DNA from: an uncultured Schlesneria sp.
GTDB lineage: Bacteria; Planctomycetota; Planctomycetia; Planctomycetales; Planctomycetaceae
DNA: 64,000 bases
Reading direction: 5' to 3'
Assembly: GCA_903840265.1 (NCBI GenBank)
Contig: CAIMFH010000010.1
Span: 1-64,000, forward strand
Made by a program: the position numbers and the translations under genes
Shown here: positions 36,968 through 44,329 of the stretch, in pieces
Layout: each line of letters starts with the position of its first letter
Numbering within the stretch: position 1 is the first letter of the stretch
The notes under the pieces: model-generated
The model's input: only the letters and a program-made list of their open reading frames with translations
Databases searched by the model: none
Told to the model about the DNA's origin: nothing

Positions 36968-38374
36968 ATGACACGAATCCTGCCAACTCTCGGTCTGACC
37001 CTGCTATTAACGGTCTCGGTGGGGAATGCAGCTGACACGAAGAAACCGAACGTGCTGTTCATTGCTGTGGACGACCTGAATGACTGGGTCGGCTTCCTCG
37101 ACGGCAACGCGCAGACGATCACGCCCAATCTCGATCGACTGGCCGCACGGGGAGTGAAATTCAATCGGGCTTACTGCGCGGCACCACTCTGCAATCCGTC
37201 TCGTACGGCGCTGATGACAGGTTTGCGGCCATCAACCAGCGGTGTCTATACGAACAACAATGACTGGCGACCGACAATTTCTGAGGACTTGCCTCTAACG
37301 ACCACGTTCCGCAAAGCGGGTTACGATGTCGTCGGCTCAGGAAAGATCTATCACGAGAGTTTCGCTCGACGATCTGAATGGGACGACTTCCTGGCCAATC
37401 CTGGCAAAGATCCGGTACCGACCGGAGACACAGGAGTAGGCGGGATCAAGTTCGCACCGCTCGATTGCAAGGACGAAGATCTGCGTGAGTGGAAAGTCAT
37501 TAACTACGGCATCGAGCAGTTGCAGAAGAAACGCGAGAAGCCGCTGCTCCTGACGGTTGGTCTGTTCAAACCGCACATGCCCTGGAATGTGCCGCGTAAG
37601 TACTATGACCTGCATCCTCTCGACAAGATCGTGCTGCCCGAGGCACCGCCGGAGGACCTCGCGGATATTCCTCCTGCCGGGATTAAAATGGCCAAGCCGG
37701 ATGGTGATCACAAAGAGATACTGGAGTCAGGTCGTTGGAAGGAAGCCGTGCAAGCGTACCTCGCCGCCATTTCGTTTACCGACGGGCAGATCGGTCGACT
37801 GCTCGACGCTCTCGACAAGAGCCCCGAACGAGACAACACAATCATCGTCCTGTGGGGCGATCACGGTTGGCATCTTGGTGAGAAACAGCACTGGCGTAAA
37901 TTCTCGTTGTGGGAGGAAGCGACGCGCGCTCCATTGATCTGGGTCGTGCCTGGTCTCACCAAGCCAGGCACGGCGACTGACCGCACGGTCGACTTCATGT
38001 CGATCTATCCAACCCTCACCGACCTGGCAGGGATTCCCACGCCGTCACATGTCGAAGGCAAGAGCCTGCGTCCGCTGCTGACTGACCCGAAAGCAGAATG
38101 GACGCAACCGGCAGTTACGACCTTTGGCTTCAATAACCATGCTGGCCGCACGGAAGGCTGGCGCTACATCCGCTATGCCAACGGCGACGAAGAACTCTAC
38201 GACGAGACTGCAGACCCGAAGGAATGGACGAATCTTGCCACTCGCCCCGAACATGCAACGAAGAAAGCCGAACTCGCGAAGTTGCTCCCGACGCAGAACG
38301 CCAAGGAAGTCGCGAGGCAGGCCGCACCGAATCCGAATCGTGCCCAGCGCCGCGCGAATGCAGCCGCGAACTAA
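36968..38374 (+). CDS. Secreted sulfatase (iduronate-2-sulfatase-like)
   Basis: A 468-residue protein with a signal peptide (LPTLGLTLLLTVSVGNAA). The sulfatase domain begins PNVLFIAVDDLNDWVGFLDG (metal-binding Asp pair). The formylglycine site is LCNPSRTALMTGLRPS, with C75 the residue to be oxidised. Later landmarks are LLLTVGLFKPHMPWNVP and VLWGDHGWHLGEKQHW (Asp-His metal ligands), characteristic of iduronate-2-sulfatase/choline-sulfatase relatives. It would remove sulfate from polysaccharides in the periplasm or outside. Activity needs a formylglycine-generating enzyme, not in the window. The tail is Arg/Asn/Ala-rich. Confidence 0.93.
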   Translation: MTRILPTLGLTLLLTVSVGNAADTKKPNVLFIAVDDLNDWVGFLDGNAQTITPNLDRLAARGVKFNRAYCAAPLCNPSRTALMTGLRPSTSGVYTNNNDWRPTISEDLPLTTTFRKAGYDVVGSGKIYHESFARRSEWDDFLANPGKDPVPTGDTGVGGIKFAPLDCKDEDLREWKVINYGIEQLQKKREKPLLLTVGLFKPHMPWNVPRKYYDLHPLDKIVLPEAPPEDLADIPPAGIKMAKPDGDHKEILESGRWKEAVQAYLAAISFTDGQIGRLLDALDKSPERDNTIIVLWGDHGWHLGEKQHWRKFSLWEEATRAPLIWVVPGLTKPGTATDRTVDFMSIYPTLTDLAGIPTPSHVEGKSLRPLLTDPKAEWTQPAVTTFGFNNHAGRTEGWRYIRYANGDEELYDETADPKEWTNLATRPEHATKKAELAKLLPTQNAKEVARQAAPNPNRAQRRANAAAN

Positions 38375-38466
38375 ATGACAATGCGCGACGAAGGTTAGCT
38401 TGGGTGTCACGGTTGTGGAGCTTCGACAAAGCCGCGTCTTCTCTCCCATTCATCGCTCGTCGTGCT

Positions 38467-39024
38467 TCAATCATCTGTCAGACTCTTCTGGGTCTCCTTG
38501 ATTATCTCTCCTGACAACCCTGGGTCGGCGACGATCCGTGACATTGTCAACGCGCCGATCATTGTCGAGACCGCGACGAGCGCTCGCCGTCGGGCTGCGG
38601 CGGGCTTCAGGTTCGTGTATTGCCCGGCCATGATCTCGACCAGCTCAAGGAATCCGGCCGTAGCCACTTGGCGTGTCTTCTCGTCGCTGCGAGACAGTTC
38701 GCTGCCGATCGCGGACAACGGACACCCGGCGGCCGGGTTGTCTCGGTGATCAGTCGAGAGATACGTCGTCACTGGTTCCCCACCCGCTGAAGCCGCCGCG
38801 GCCATTCGTTCGAAGATGACCGTCTTCACTGCCTCGGCACACGCTTCAGCGACGAGTTGATCCTTCGATTCGAAGTGTTTGTAGAAGCCGCCATGCGTGA
38901 GTCCCGCACCATTCATGACCTCAGCGAGCCCGGTGGCAACGATCCCATTCTTACGGAATTCGGCTGCGGCGGACGTGACAATCCGCTGGCGAGTCTGTGC
39001 CGCTTCCTCTCTCGATCTTCTCAT
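38467..39024 (-). CDS. TetR/AcrR-family transcriptional regulator
   Basis: A 185-residue regulator. The N-terminal HTH runs TRQRIVTSAAAEFRKNGIVA, then GLAEVMNGAGLTHGGFYKHF, the classic TetR recognition helix with HGGFYKHFESKDQL. The C-terminal ligand domain is short and fits the AcrR-like branch that senses small molecules. GAGG lies eight bases before the ATG. It is divergent from the NmrA-family gene. An almost ideal operator candidate lies between them, so it probably represses itself and that gene. Confidence 0.93.
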   Translation of the reverse strand: MRRSREEAAQTRQRIVTSAAAEFRKNGIVATGLAEVMNGAGLTHGGFYKHFESKDQLVAEACAEAVKTVIFERMAAAASAGGEPVTTYLSTDHRDNPAAGCPLSAIGSELSRSDEKTRQVATAGFLELVEIMAGQYTNLKPAAARRRALVAVSTMIGALTMSRIVADPGLSGEIIKETQKSLTDD

Positions 39025-39075
39025 GGCGTGACCTCTTTTTCGAAATTCTCCGCAAACTTCTTTTAGATTGCGTTA

Positions 39076-39112
39076 GACATCCAAATATGGCCGGTATATC
39101 ACTTTGGATGTC
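39076..39112. promoter_or_regulatory. Candidate operator between TetR and NmrA genes
   Basis: GACATCCAAA (39076-39085) and TTTGGATGTC (39103-39112) form a perfect 10-bp inverted repeat with a 17-nt spacer. It lies 51 nt upstream of the TetR start and 36 nt upstream of the NmrA-family start, placing it over both promoters. The half-site spacing would suit two TetR dimers or a widely spaced dyad. Based on position and symmetry only. Confidence 0.75.
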
Positions 39113-39148
39113 GATCACAATCTTATTACTCGAACGGGGAGAAATCAA

Positions 39149-40087
39149 ATGTTTCACGGAAAAGTACTGGTCACCGGCGCAACGGGCGACACAGGTCGAG
39201 CCGCGATTGACGAACTACTGGCTCGCGGTGCCACTGTCCGAGCACTGGCTCACAGTAAGGACGAACGATCAAAGAAGCTCGAGGATCGTGGGATTGAAGT
39301 TGTTTATGGCGACTTGCTCGATTTCGGTCAGGTCCGCGCCGCGCTGAGAGGGGTGCAGCGGGCCTATTTCGTCTATCCGATCCGCCCTGGCATCGTGCAG
39401 GCGACGGCCTACTTCGCCCAAGCCGCGAAAGAGGCGGGCGTGGACGGCATCGTCAACATGTCGCAGAAGACAGCACGGGAAGATGCGAAGAGCCATGCTG
39501 CGACCGACCACTGGCTGGCCGAGCGAGTCTTCGATTGGTCAGGCCTGACTGTCGCCCACATTCGACCAACGTACTTCGCCGAGTGGCTGCTGTATGTCGC
39601 CCCAATGATCAAAGCCGGCGTGCTCCACGTGCCGTTCGGGACCGGCAAGCACGCTCCCATCGCGGCCGAGGACCAGGGTCGCGTGATCGCGGGCATTCTG
39701 GAAGACCCGGCTCAACACAAAGGCGCCATCTATCCGCTCTTCGGCCCCGTCGAATACACCTATGCGGAGACAGCCAAGATCCTTGGCGAAGTCCTTGGAA
39801 AGAACGTCGAGTACAAGCAGATCAGCTTCGACTCGTTCCTGGGAATGTTACAGACCAGTAGGCCGCATCCACCAGAAGGAGCCTCCTCGCGCAACCTATA
39901 CGGTGAACTAGGCAGCAAATCCCAAGGTTTCGCCGACTCTTTCACCGTGCAGCATCTGAGGGAGGTCGCGATCGACCACCAGAATGGTTACTTCGAAGGA
40001 ACCAACGACTTCGTCGAAAAGCTCGGTGGTAAACCCCCGATGACACTGCAGGCTTTCATTGCGAAGCATCGCAGCGCCTTCGAGTAA
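39149..40087 (+). CDS. NmrA/NAD(P)H-binding short-chain dehydrogenase-like protein
   Basis: A 312-residue atypical SDR. The nucleotide-binding start MFHGKVLVTGATGDTGRAAI (GATGDTG) is followed by VRALAHSKDERSKKLEDRGI and VVYGDLLDFGQVRAALRGVQ, as in NmrA-like redox sensors and NAD(P)H:quinone/azoreductase-like enzymes. The SDR Tyr-Lys pair is not evident, so it may sense cofactor rather than catalyse. GGGGA lies eight bases before the ATG. It is controlled, by inference, by the divergent TetR regulator. Such TetR-NmrA pairs commonly respond to electrophiles or quinones. Confidence 0.9.
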   Translation: MFHGKVLVTGATGDTGRAAIDELLARGATVRALAHSKDERSKKLEDRGIEVVYGDLLDFGQVRAALRGVQRAYFVYPIRPGIVQATAYFAQAAKEAGVDGIVNMSQKTAREDAKSHAATDHWLAERVFDWSGLTVAHIRPTYFAEWLLYVAPMIKAGVLHVPFGTGKHAPIAAEDQGRVIAGILEDPAQHKGAIYPLFGPVEYTYAETAKILGEVLGKNVEYKQISFDSFLGMLQTSRPHPPEGASSRNLYGELGSKSQGFADSFTVQHLREVAIDHQNGYFEGTNDFVEKLGGKPPMTLQAFIAKHRSAFE

Positions 40088-40220
40088 CCAAGCGACACGA
40101 ACGCGATCGCAAACACAGCACCGCTGTTCCAAGCGCGGCAACTCAAACTAAGATTGTCGAGCTCACTGAGTCTGTTGTCTCAGTCATATTCCTTAACGTT
40201 CGCAACTACTGGAGAAAATT

Positions 40221-40511
40221 ATGAAAGTCATGGCTGTTGGAACTCTGAAGCCACTCTCACAAGAACAACGCGAACGCTACTTGCCGGCGGAAGTCCCGGC
40301 AACGCTGCAACTCTATCTCGACGGCAAGATCGAACAATTCTGGCTAAGAGACCACGAAGTGGGGGTGATCTTCCTCATGAACGTCGATTCGGTCAAAGAG
40401 GCAGATCGGCTTCTCAAAGCACTGCCGCTCGGGCACGCGAACCTGCTGACATTCGAGCTGATGCCGATCGGCCCGCTACTGCCGTTGGGGATGTTGATGA
40501 AGCCGAACTAG
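40221..40511 (+). CDS. Small ferredoxin-fold protein (muconolactone-isomerase-like)
   Basis: A 96-residue protein beginning MKVMAVGTLKPLSQEQRERY. The helical ERYLPAEVPATLQLYLDGKI, the strand QFWLRDHEVGVIFLMNV, and VKEADRLLKALPLGHANLLTFELMPIGP match the alpha/beta YciI/muconolactone-isomerase/dimeric alpha-beta-barrel pattern. GGAG sits six bases before the ATG. It follows the NmrA gene by about 130 nt on the same strand and may be co-regulated. Actual activity unknown. Confidence 0.8.
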   Translation: MKVMAVGTLKPLSQEQRERYLPAEVPATLQLYLDGKIEQFWLRDHEVGVIFLMNVDSVKEADRLLKALPLGHANLLTFELMPIGPLLPLGMLMKPN

Positions 40512-40522
40512 AAACCAAACGG

Positions 40523-40590
40523 AACGCGAGAAAAGGTCGCCGATTCAACTTTCGTATTGTCGTTCTGCAGGACGACAATACTCGCGTTTT
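40523..40590 (+). terminator. Two-tier hairpin terminator
   Basis: An outer stem AACGCGAG (40523-40530) pairs with CTCGCGTT (40581-40588). Inside it GTATTGTCGT pairs with ACGACAATAC around a CTGCAG core (40554-40581). The two share one base, so they are alternatives or stack with a slip. TTTT follows. It starts 12 nt after the previous stop codon. Confidence 0.7.
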
Positions 40591-40754
40591 GAGATGATCT
40601 CCGACTTTGCCGCACATCAAGCTCGGTCCAAGATCCAGATGAGTACTGACTGGCGGCGGACGATCGGCCTGATAGCATGAAAGCGTTGAACATTTCACTT
40701 GGTTCGCTTCGCGTACCCGCGGCTCATCTGACGCACAATCAGGGAAAACACCAC

Positions 40755-41309
40755 ATGTGGACCAGCCTACGCTTCCGTCTCGCGTCGTTCTTCGCGGGCC
40801 TGCTGTGGTGTGGATCAGCCGTGATGGCACAGGAAATGGTGAAACCCGGCAACCAGTCGACGGATGATCATGTCGATGCCCACGCTGCGGATGCGCAGGA
40901 ATTCGCGAAAGTAGATCTGAGTTATCACCGGCAGGAATCATATGTAGGGTGGATGATCCGCTCCATGGGACTGATCGGTCTGCTCGTCTTGGGGGCCGGG
41001 TTCACCTGTTTTGTGCTGACGCTGTTTATCGTGATTCGCGGTCAGGGACCATGGGCCTGCGCGGCGCTCGTGTTCATCGTGCCGATTCCGTTGTGGCTCG
41101 GCGTGTTCGGTTCGGTGAAAGGGCTGATCGCGTCGCTCCAAGTCATCGCCTTCAGTTCCGCAGCAATCAAGGCCTCCGAAATCTCGGACGGTGTCGCGTC
41201 CTCGTTGTTCAACCCGATGCTCGGCCTGGTGATGATGGCGCCAAGCTACCTGGTAGCGACACTCGGATCGATCTTTCGTTCGTTCGTCAAGCCAGCAGTT
41301 AAACCGTAG
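40755..41309 (+). CDS. Membrane protein resembling MotA/TolQ/ExbB
   Basis: 184 residues with a signal-peptide-like start (FRLASFFAGLLWCGSAVMAQ), a His/Asp-rich spacer, then three hydrophobic segments. The last half, VFGSVKGLIASLQVIAFSSA followed by ASEISDGVASSLFNPMLGLV, follows the ExbB/TolQ/MotA proton-channel pattern (G.V.G...SF..IA, then GI..AL..T..GL). No ExbD or TonB gene is near. It could be an isolated channel-like subunit; the assignment is pattern-based. AGGGA lies about ten bases before the ATG. Confidence 0.75.
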   Translation: MWTSLRFRLASFFAGLLWCGSAVMAQEMVKPGNQSTDDHVDAHAADAQEFAKVDLSYHRQESYVGWMIRSMGLIGLLVLGAGFTCFVLTLFIVIRGQGPWACAALVFIVPIPLWLGVFGSVKGLIASLQVIAFSSAAIKASEISDGVASSLFNPMLGLVMMAPSYLVATLGSIFRSFVKPAVKP

Positions 41310-41404
41310 GGATTCTAAAAAGCAGGGTGCGTGGAGTCTTCGAATCGCACGATGATTTCGCAGATCGCGCTGTCGCTGAGTTCCGAAGACTGCACACACC
41401 CGAC

Positions 41405-42325
41405 CTACGATGCAGAGCTTTCCCTCGAGACATCGTCTGTCGTTTCCTGCACGAGTTGCAACAGGTCGCTGAGGTTCTTTTCGATTGTCTGCGAGATCTC
41501 GTCGAGCGGGAGGTGGCCCAGTCTGCTGGTTGCAAAGGGCTGTTGCAGTTCGACCCCCGTCTGGTCCAGTGCCAGGATCGGATAAGCCACAAACATCGTC
41601 ACGAACGGGGTAACGAGGCCAACTTTGTCCAGCAGTGCGAAGGGCAGTGCCGCGAGAAACAGGAAGATGAACCGCCGAATGGTAATGGCATAGACTCGCG
41701 GCAGTGGCGACTTGAGGATGCGTTCACATCCGCCGATGTGATCGATCAACGCCGCTCGCTCTTTATCGATCTGCATAAAAGCCATGCGATCCAGACTGCC
41801 GTCGTCCATGGCCTGACGGAGCATCTGTGCCAGCGTCAGCACAACGACAGTCGGCATATGCCCTCCCGCAGCGATTCTTGAAGTTTCCTCCTTCCCCAGT
41901 AGCGCGACCACGGCGGGTAGATCACGTTCACCTCGCAAGCTGCAACGAGCGACATTTGGAAAAGCAGCAACCCAACGGACGAACTTGGCCTGCCAGACAG
42001 GATCATTGGGCCCATACGACAGGCCGCTGATTGCCAGATTCCGAGATTGATTGACGATGCCGCCCCACAGCTTTCGCGCTTCCCACCAACGGTCATAGCC
42101 AGCGTTGGTGCGCAGCACGAGCAACAGGCCCAGAACGGCCCCCGCCACTTCGTAGGGCGCGACCGCTAGATGAAAATCGAATTCATGGGTCAGTTCGTTG
42201 ATGATCCAGATGGCAGCTGCAATCGCGCCAAACGTCAGCACACGAGGAAGCACTTGCAGCGTTACCGAGCCGCGCAGAGCAAACACCTCGCGCCAAAAGT
42301 TTCTGAGATCATGCGGAGACGTCAT
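41405..42325 (-). CDS. Bestrophin-family anion channel
   Basis: A 306-residue membrane protein of the bestrophin/UPF0187 family. The signature region AVLGLLLVLRTNAGYDRWWEARKLWGGIVN is present, as are N-terminal helices (VLTFGAIAAAIWIINELTHE) and a later pair (RRFIFLFLAALPFALLDKVG and LVTPFVTMFVAYPILALDQT). Bacterial members form pentameric channels for anions or cations. DQTGVELQQPFATSRLGHLP is the C-terminal signature. No functional neighbour is evident. Confidence 0.9.
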   Translation of the reverse strand: MTSPHDLRNFWREVFALRGSVTLQVLPRVLTFGAIAAAIWIINELTHEFDFHLAVAPYEVAGAVLGLLLVLRTNAGYDRWWEARKLWGGIVNQSRNLAISGLSYGPNDPVWQAKFVRWVAAFPNVARCSLRGERDLPAVVALLGKEETSRIAAGGHMPTVVVLTLAQMLRQAMDDGSLDRMAFMQIDKERAALIDHIGGCERILKSPLPRVYAITIRRFIFLFLAALPFALLDKVGLVTPFVTMFVAYPILALDQTGVELQQPFATSRLGHLPLDEISQTIEKNLSDLLQLVQETTDDVSRESSAS

Positions 42326-42841
42326 TCAAACTGCTTTCGATTCGAAACCATCGACGACCTGATCATGTTGCCTGGCCCGGCTACCATAATCTAGGGGCTG
42401 CGGCCCATGGGTCAATGCGAACAATCGACCGAGGTGAACGAAATCGCGAGCAAACGGATCACGGAATTGCGTCTCTCGATGGATGAGATACTTAGTCAAT
42501 CTCGATAGATTCCACCTTCGTCCCAGCGGGAGTAAACGGATCGCTAAGAAAGCCGCAACTTTCTGAGCTCGTCGAACTGGTCAGCATCAGCGGCAACTTG
42601 CTTGTTCGGTGATCGAAGTCTTCGCGCATCCATTGTCCAAGAAGGCCATTCAACTTTTTAAAGACTGCATCGTGTTGCAGTCCGATGTCGGTCAGAGCCA
42701 GCGCCACCGTGTTGTCTCGGTTTCGCGGGCAGTTCTGCAACTGGCGTAACCATGGAGGAATCTGCTGCGTGAGTAGTATCTCGCGCAAAGACGCGGGTGT
42801 TGTCGAAAAGTCAAAACCCTCCAGATTCTCACCACAAAACG
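42326..42841. other. Intergenic region bestrophin / gntR
   Basis: About 515 nt between divergent genes. A minus-strand frame from about 42858 to 42492 could encode roughly 120 residues (for example TPASLREILLTQQIPPWLRQ and DAVFKKLNGLLGQWMREDF) from a GTG, but it overlaps the gntR promoter, has no ribosome site and I do not recognise it. I therefore leave it uncalled. No RNA gene or repeat was seen. Confidence 0.4.
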
Positions 42842-42877
42842 TTGACACCTGCTTCACTACTGTTATAGTACTGTGAA
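42842..42877 (+). promoter_or_regulatory. gntR operon promoter with overlapping dyad
   Basis: TTGACA (42842) and TATAGT, 16 nt apart, form a near-consensus sigma-70-type promoter about 30 nt before the gntR start. TTCAC (42853-42857) and GTGAA (42873-42877) flank the -10 box as a dyad, with TACT/AGTA inside it. That placement suits autoregulation by the YtrA-type GntR protein. Confidence 0.65.
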
Positions 42878-42894
42878 CACTTCTGAGGTGTCCT

Positions 42895-43290
42895 ATGTTT
42901 GTGCATATCGAACGCGGCTCGTCCATTCCCATCTCTCGACAGATTGCCGAGCAACTGCGGTCGCAGTGCTTATCAGGGCTGTTGTCGGCCGGCCAAAAGC
43001 TTCCGTCTGTGCGGGAGCTGGCGCAACAGTTGGCCGTCAACGTCAACACTGTGTTTCGTATCTACGAACGATTGGCCGCTGAAGGGCTGATCGAACTTCG
43101 ACATGGCGACGGAACCTACGTCTGCCCGCCGAAGACGCAGGCGGATGCTCAGCTGGCCCTCCAGCGGGAAAAGTTCCAGAAGGAATTTGATGCCCTCATA
43201 CAGCAGGGTGTGATGCTGGGTTATTCCGCAGCGGACTTCCGAGCCCGGCTGACATTGGCAATGGCCACGGCGCGAAAGCAGCAACAGTAA
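42895..43290 (+). CDS. GntR-family regulator, YtrA subfamily
   Basis: A 131-residue protein with the winged helix PISRQIAEQLRSQCLSGLLS, QKLPSVRELAQQLAVNVNTV, FRIYERLAAEGLIELRHGDG. There is only a short C-terminal dimerisation helix, which defines the YtrA subgroup that controls adjacent ABC transporter operons, often in response to cell-envelope stress. GAGGTG lies upstream of the ATG. The ABC ATPase and permease follow on the same strand. Confidence 0.93.
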   Translation: MFVHIERGSSIPISRQIAEQLRSQCLSGLLSAGQKLPSVRELAQQLAVNVNTVFRIYERLAAEGLIELRHGDGTYVCPPKTQADAQLALQREKFQKEFDALIQQGVMLGYSAADFRARLTLAMATARKQQQ

Positions 43291-43346
43291 CTGAGGCAGA
43301 TGTATTGCGATCAAGGTTCTGACGATTTCACCAAGCGAGGCAAACG

Positions 43347-44261
43347 ATGAGCGACTCTGCCATCTCCGTTCAACATCTGCATAAATCATTCGGCCCACAG
43401 GTGGTCCTGCAGGATGTCACTCTGGAAGTCCCCGCGGGTCAGACTGTGGCATTGCTCGGACGCAATGGCACCGGCAAAACGACAATGATCCGCGCTCTGC
43501 TGGGGCTGCTCCCCGTCGATTCCGGCAACCTTAAAGTCGCGGGCTGCAACCCCGCCACCGAATCCGTGGAACTTCGTCGTCGAGTCGGCTATCTAGCCGA
43601 AGATCAATCGATGTACGGCTGGATGACGGCCATCGAACTCTGCCGCTTCCTGCAGCCGTTCTATCCTCATTGGAATACCTCGCTCGCCGATAGTTACCTC
43701 AAACGATTCGACATCCCCCGACAGGTCCGCATTGAACGCCTGTCGAAGGGCCAATCGGTCAAGCTCGGACTCGCTGTGGCCCTGGCCCATGCTCCGCAAG
43801 TCGTGATCCTCGACGATCCGGCACTCGGCCTCGATCCAGTCTCGCGCAAAGAGTTCAATCGCGACCTCGTCGAACACCTCCAAGCCGAGGGTCGAACGGT
43901 GATCTACAGCTCACACCTGCTGGATGAAGTCGAAGCGGTCGCTGATCAAGTCGCGATCCTCGATCGCGGCCGCATCGTGCGACAGGGCCCGACCGAATCA
44001 CTTCGAGAAGACGTGCAGCGCTTGGTCATCTCGGCGGAAATCGTCCGGCAACGCCCTGCCCCGACCGGCCTGCTCGACGTCCGCCGCGCCGGAGAACAGT
44101 TCGAAATCGTGATCGACGACGCCGGACATTTCCTGGGCGAACTCACATCCCAAGGCTACGCGGTCACGGCGTCCGGCATGACCCTGGACGACATCTTCGA
44201 AGCCTACGTCATCGGCCGACCCGAGAAATGGTCAGACACAGCCATTGCCTCTAAAGCCTGA
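43347..44261 (+). CDS. ABC transporter ATPase, YtrB-like
   Basis: A 304-residue ATPase. Walker A is LLGRNGTGKTT (37-47), the signature is LSKGQSVKLGLA (132-143), and the H-loop is VIYSSHLLDE. The residue after the Walker B Asp, usually the catalytic Glu in LDEP, is Asp here (VVILDDPALGLDP), which could slow hydrolysis. The ABC-2/YtrB type exports or senses cell-wall-active compounds. GAGG sits six bases before the ATG. It is part of a GntR-ATPase-permease operon. Confidence 0.92.
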   Translation: MSDSAISVQHLHKSFGPQVVLQDVTLEVPAGQTVALLGRNGTGKTTMIRALLGLLPVDSGNLKVAGCNPATESVELRRRVGYLAEDQSMYGWMTAIELCRFLQPFYPHWNTSLADSYLKRFDIPRQVRIERLSKGQSVKLGLAVALAHAPQVVILDDPALGLDPVSRKEFNRDLVEHLQAEGRTVIYSSHLLDEVEAVADQVAILDRGRIVRQGPTESLREDVQRLVISAEIVRQRPAPTGLLDVRRAGEQFEIVIDDAGHFLGELTSQGYAVTASGMTLDDIFEAYVIGRPEKWSDTAIASKA

Positions 44262-44286
44262 TTCGCTCCGTTCGCAAGGCTTCATC

Positions 44287-44310
44287 ACTCGTTACTCATT
44301 GCTCGTCACT
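44287..44310 (+). repeat. ACTCGTTACTC/GCTCGTCACT half-repeat
   Basis: A single-arm copy of the element D family, made of ACTCGTTACTC and GCTCGTCACT units, in the 68-nt gap between ATPase and permease. The permease has no good ribosome site after it. Confidence 0.5.
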
Positions 44311-44329
44311 CTTCATCCGAGCCCCCATC

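Noticed and set aside
42492-43049. 185-codon minus-strand frame antisense to gntR
   Set aside because: Its 5' part is the complement of a conserved regulator gene and its promoter. The 3' part might be a small gene from GTG near 42858 but lacks supporting signals.
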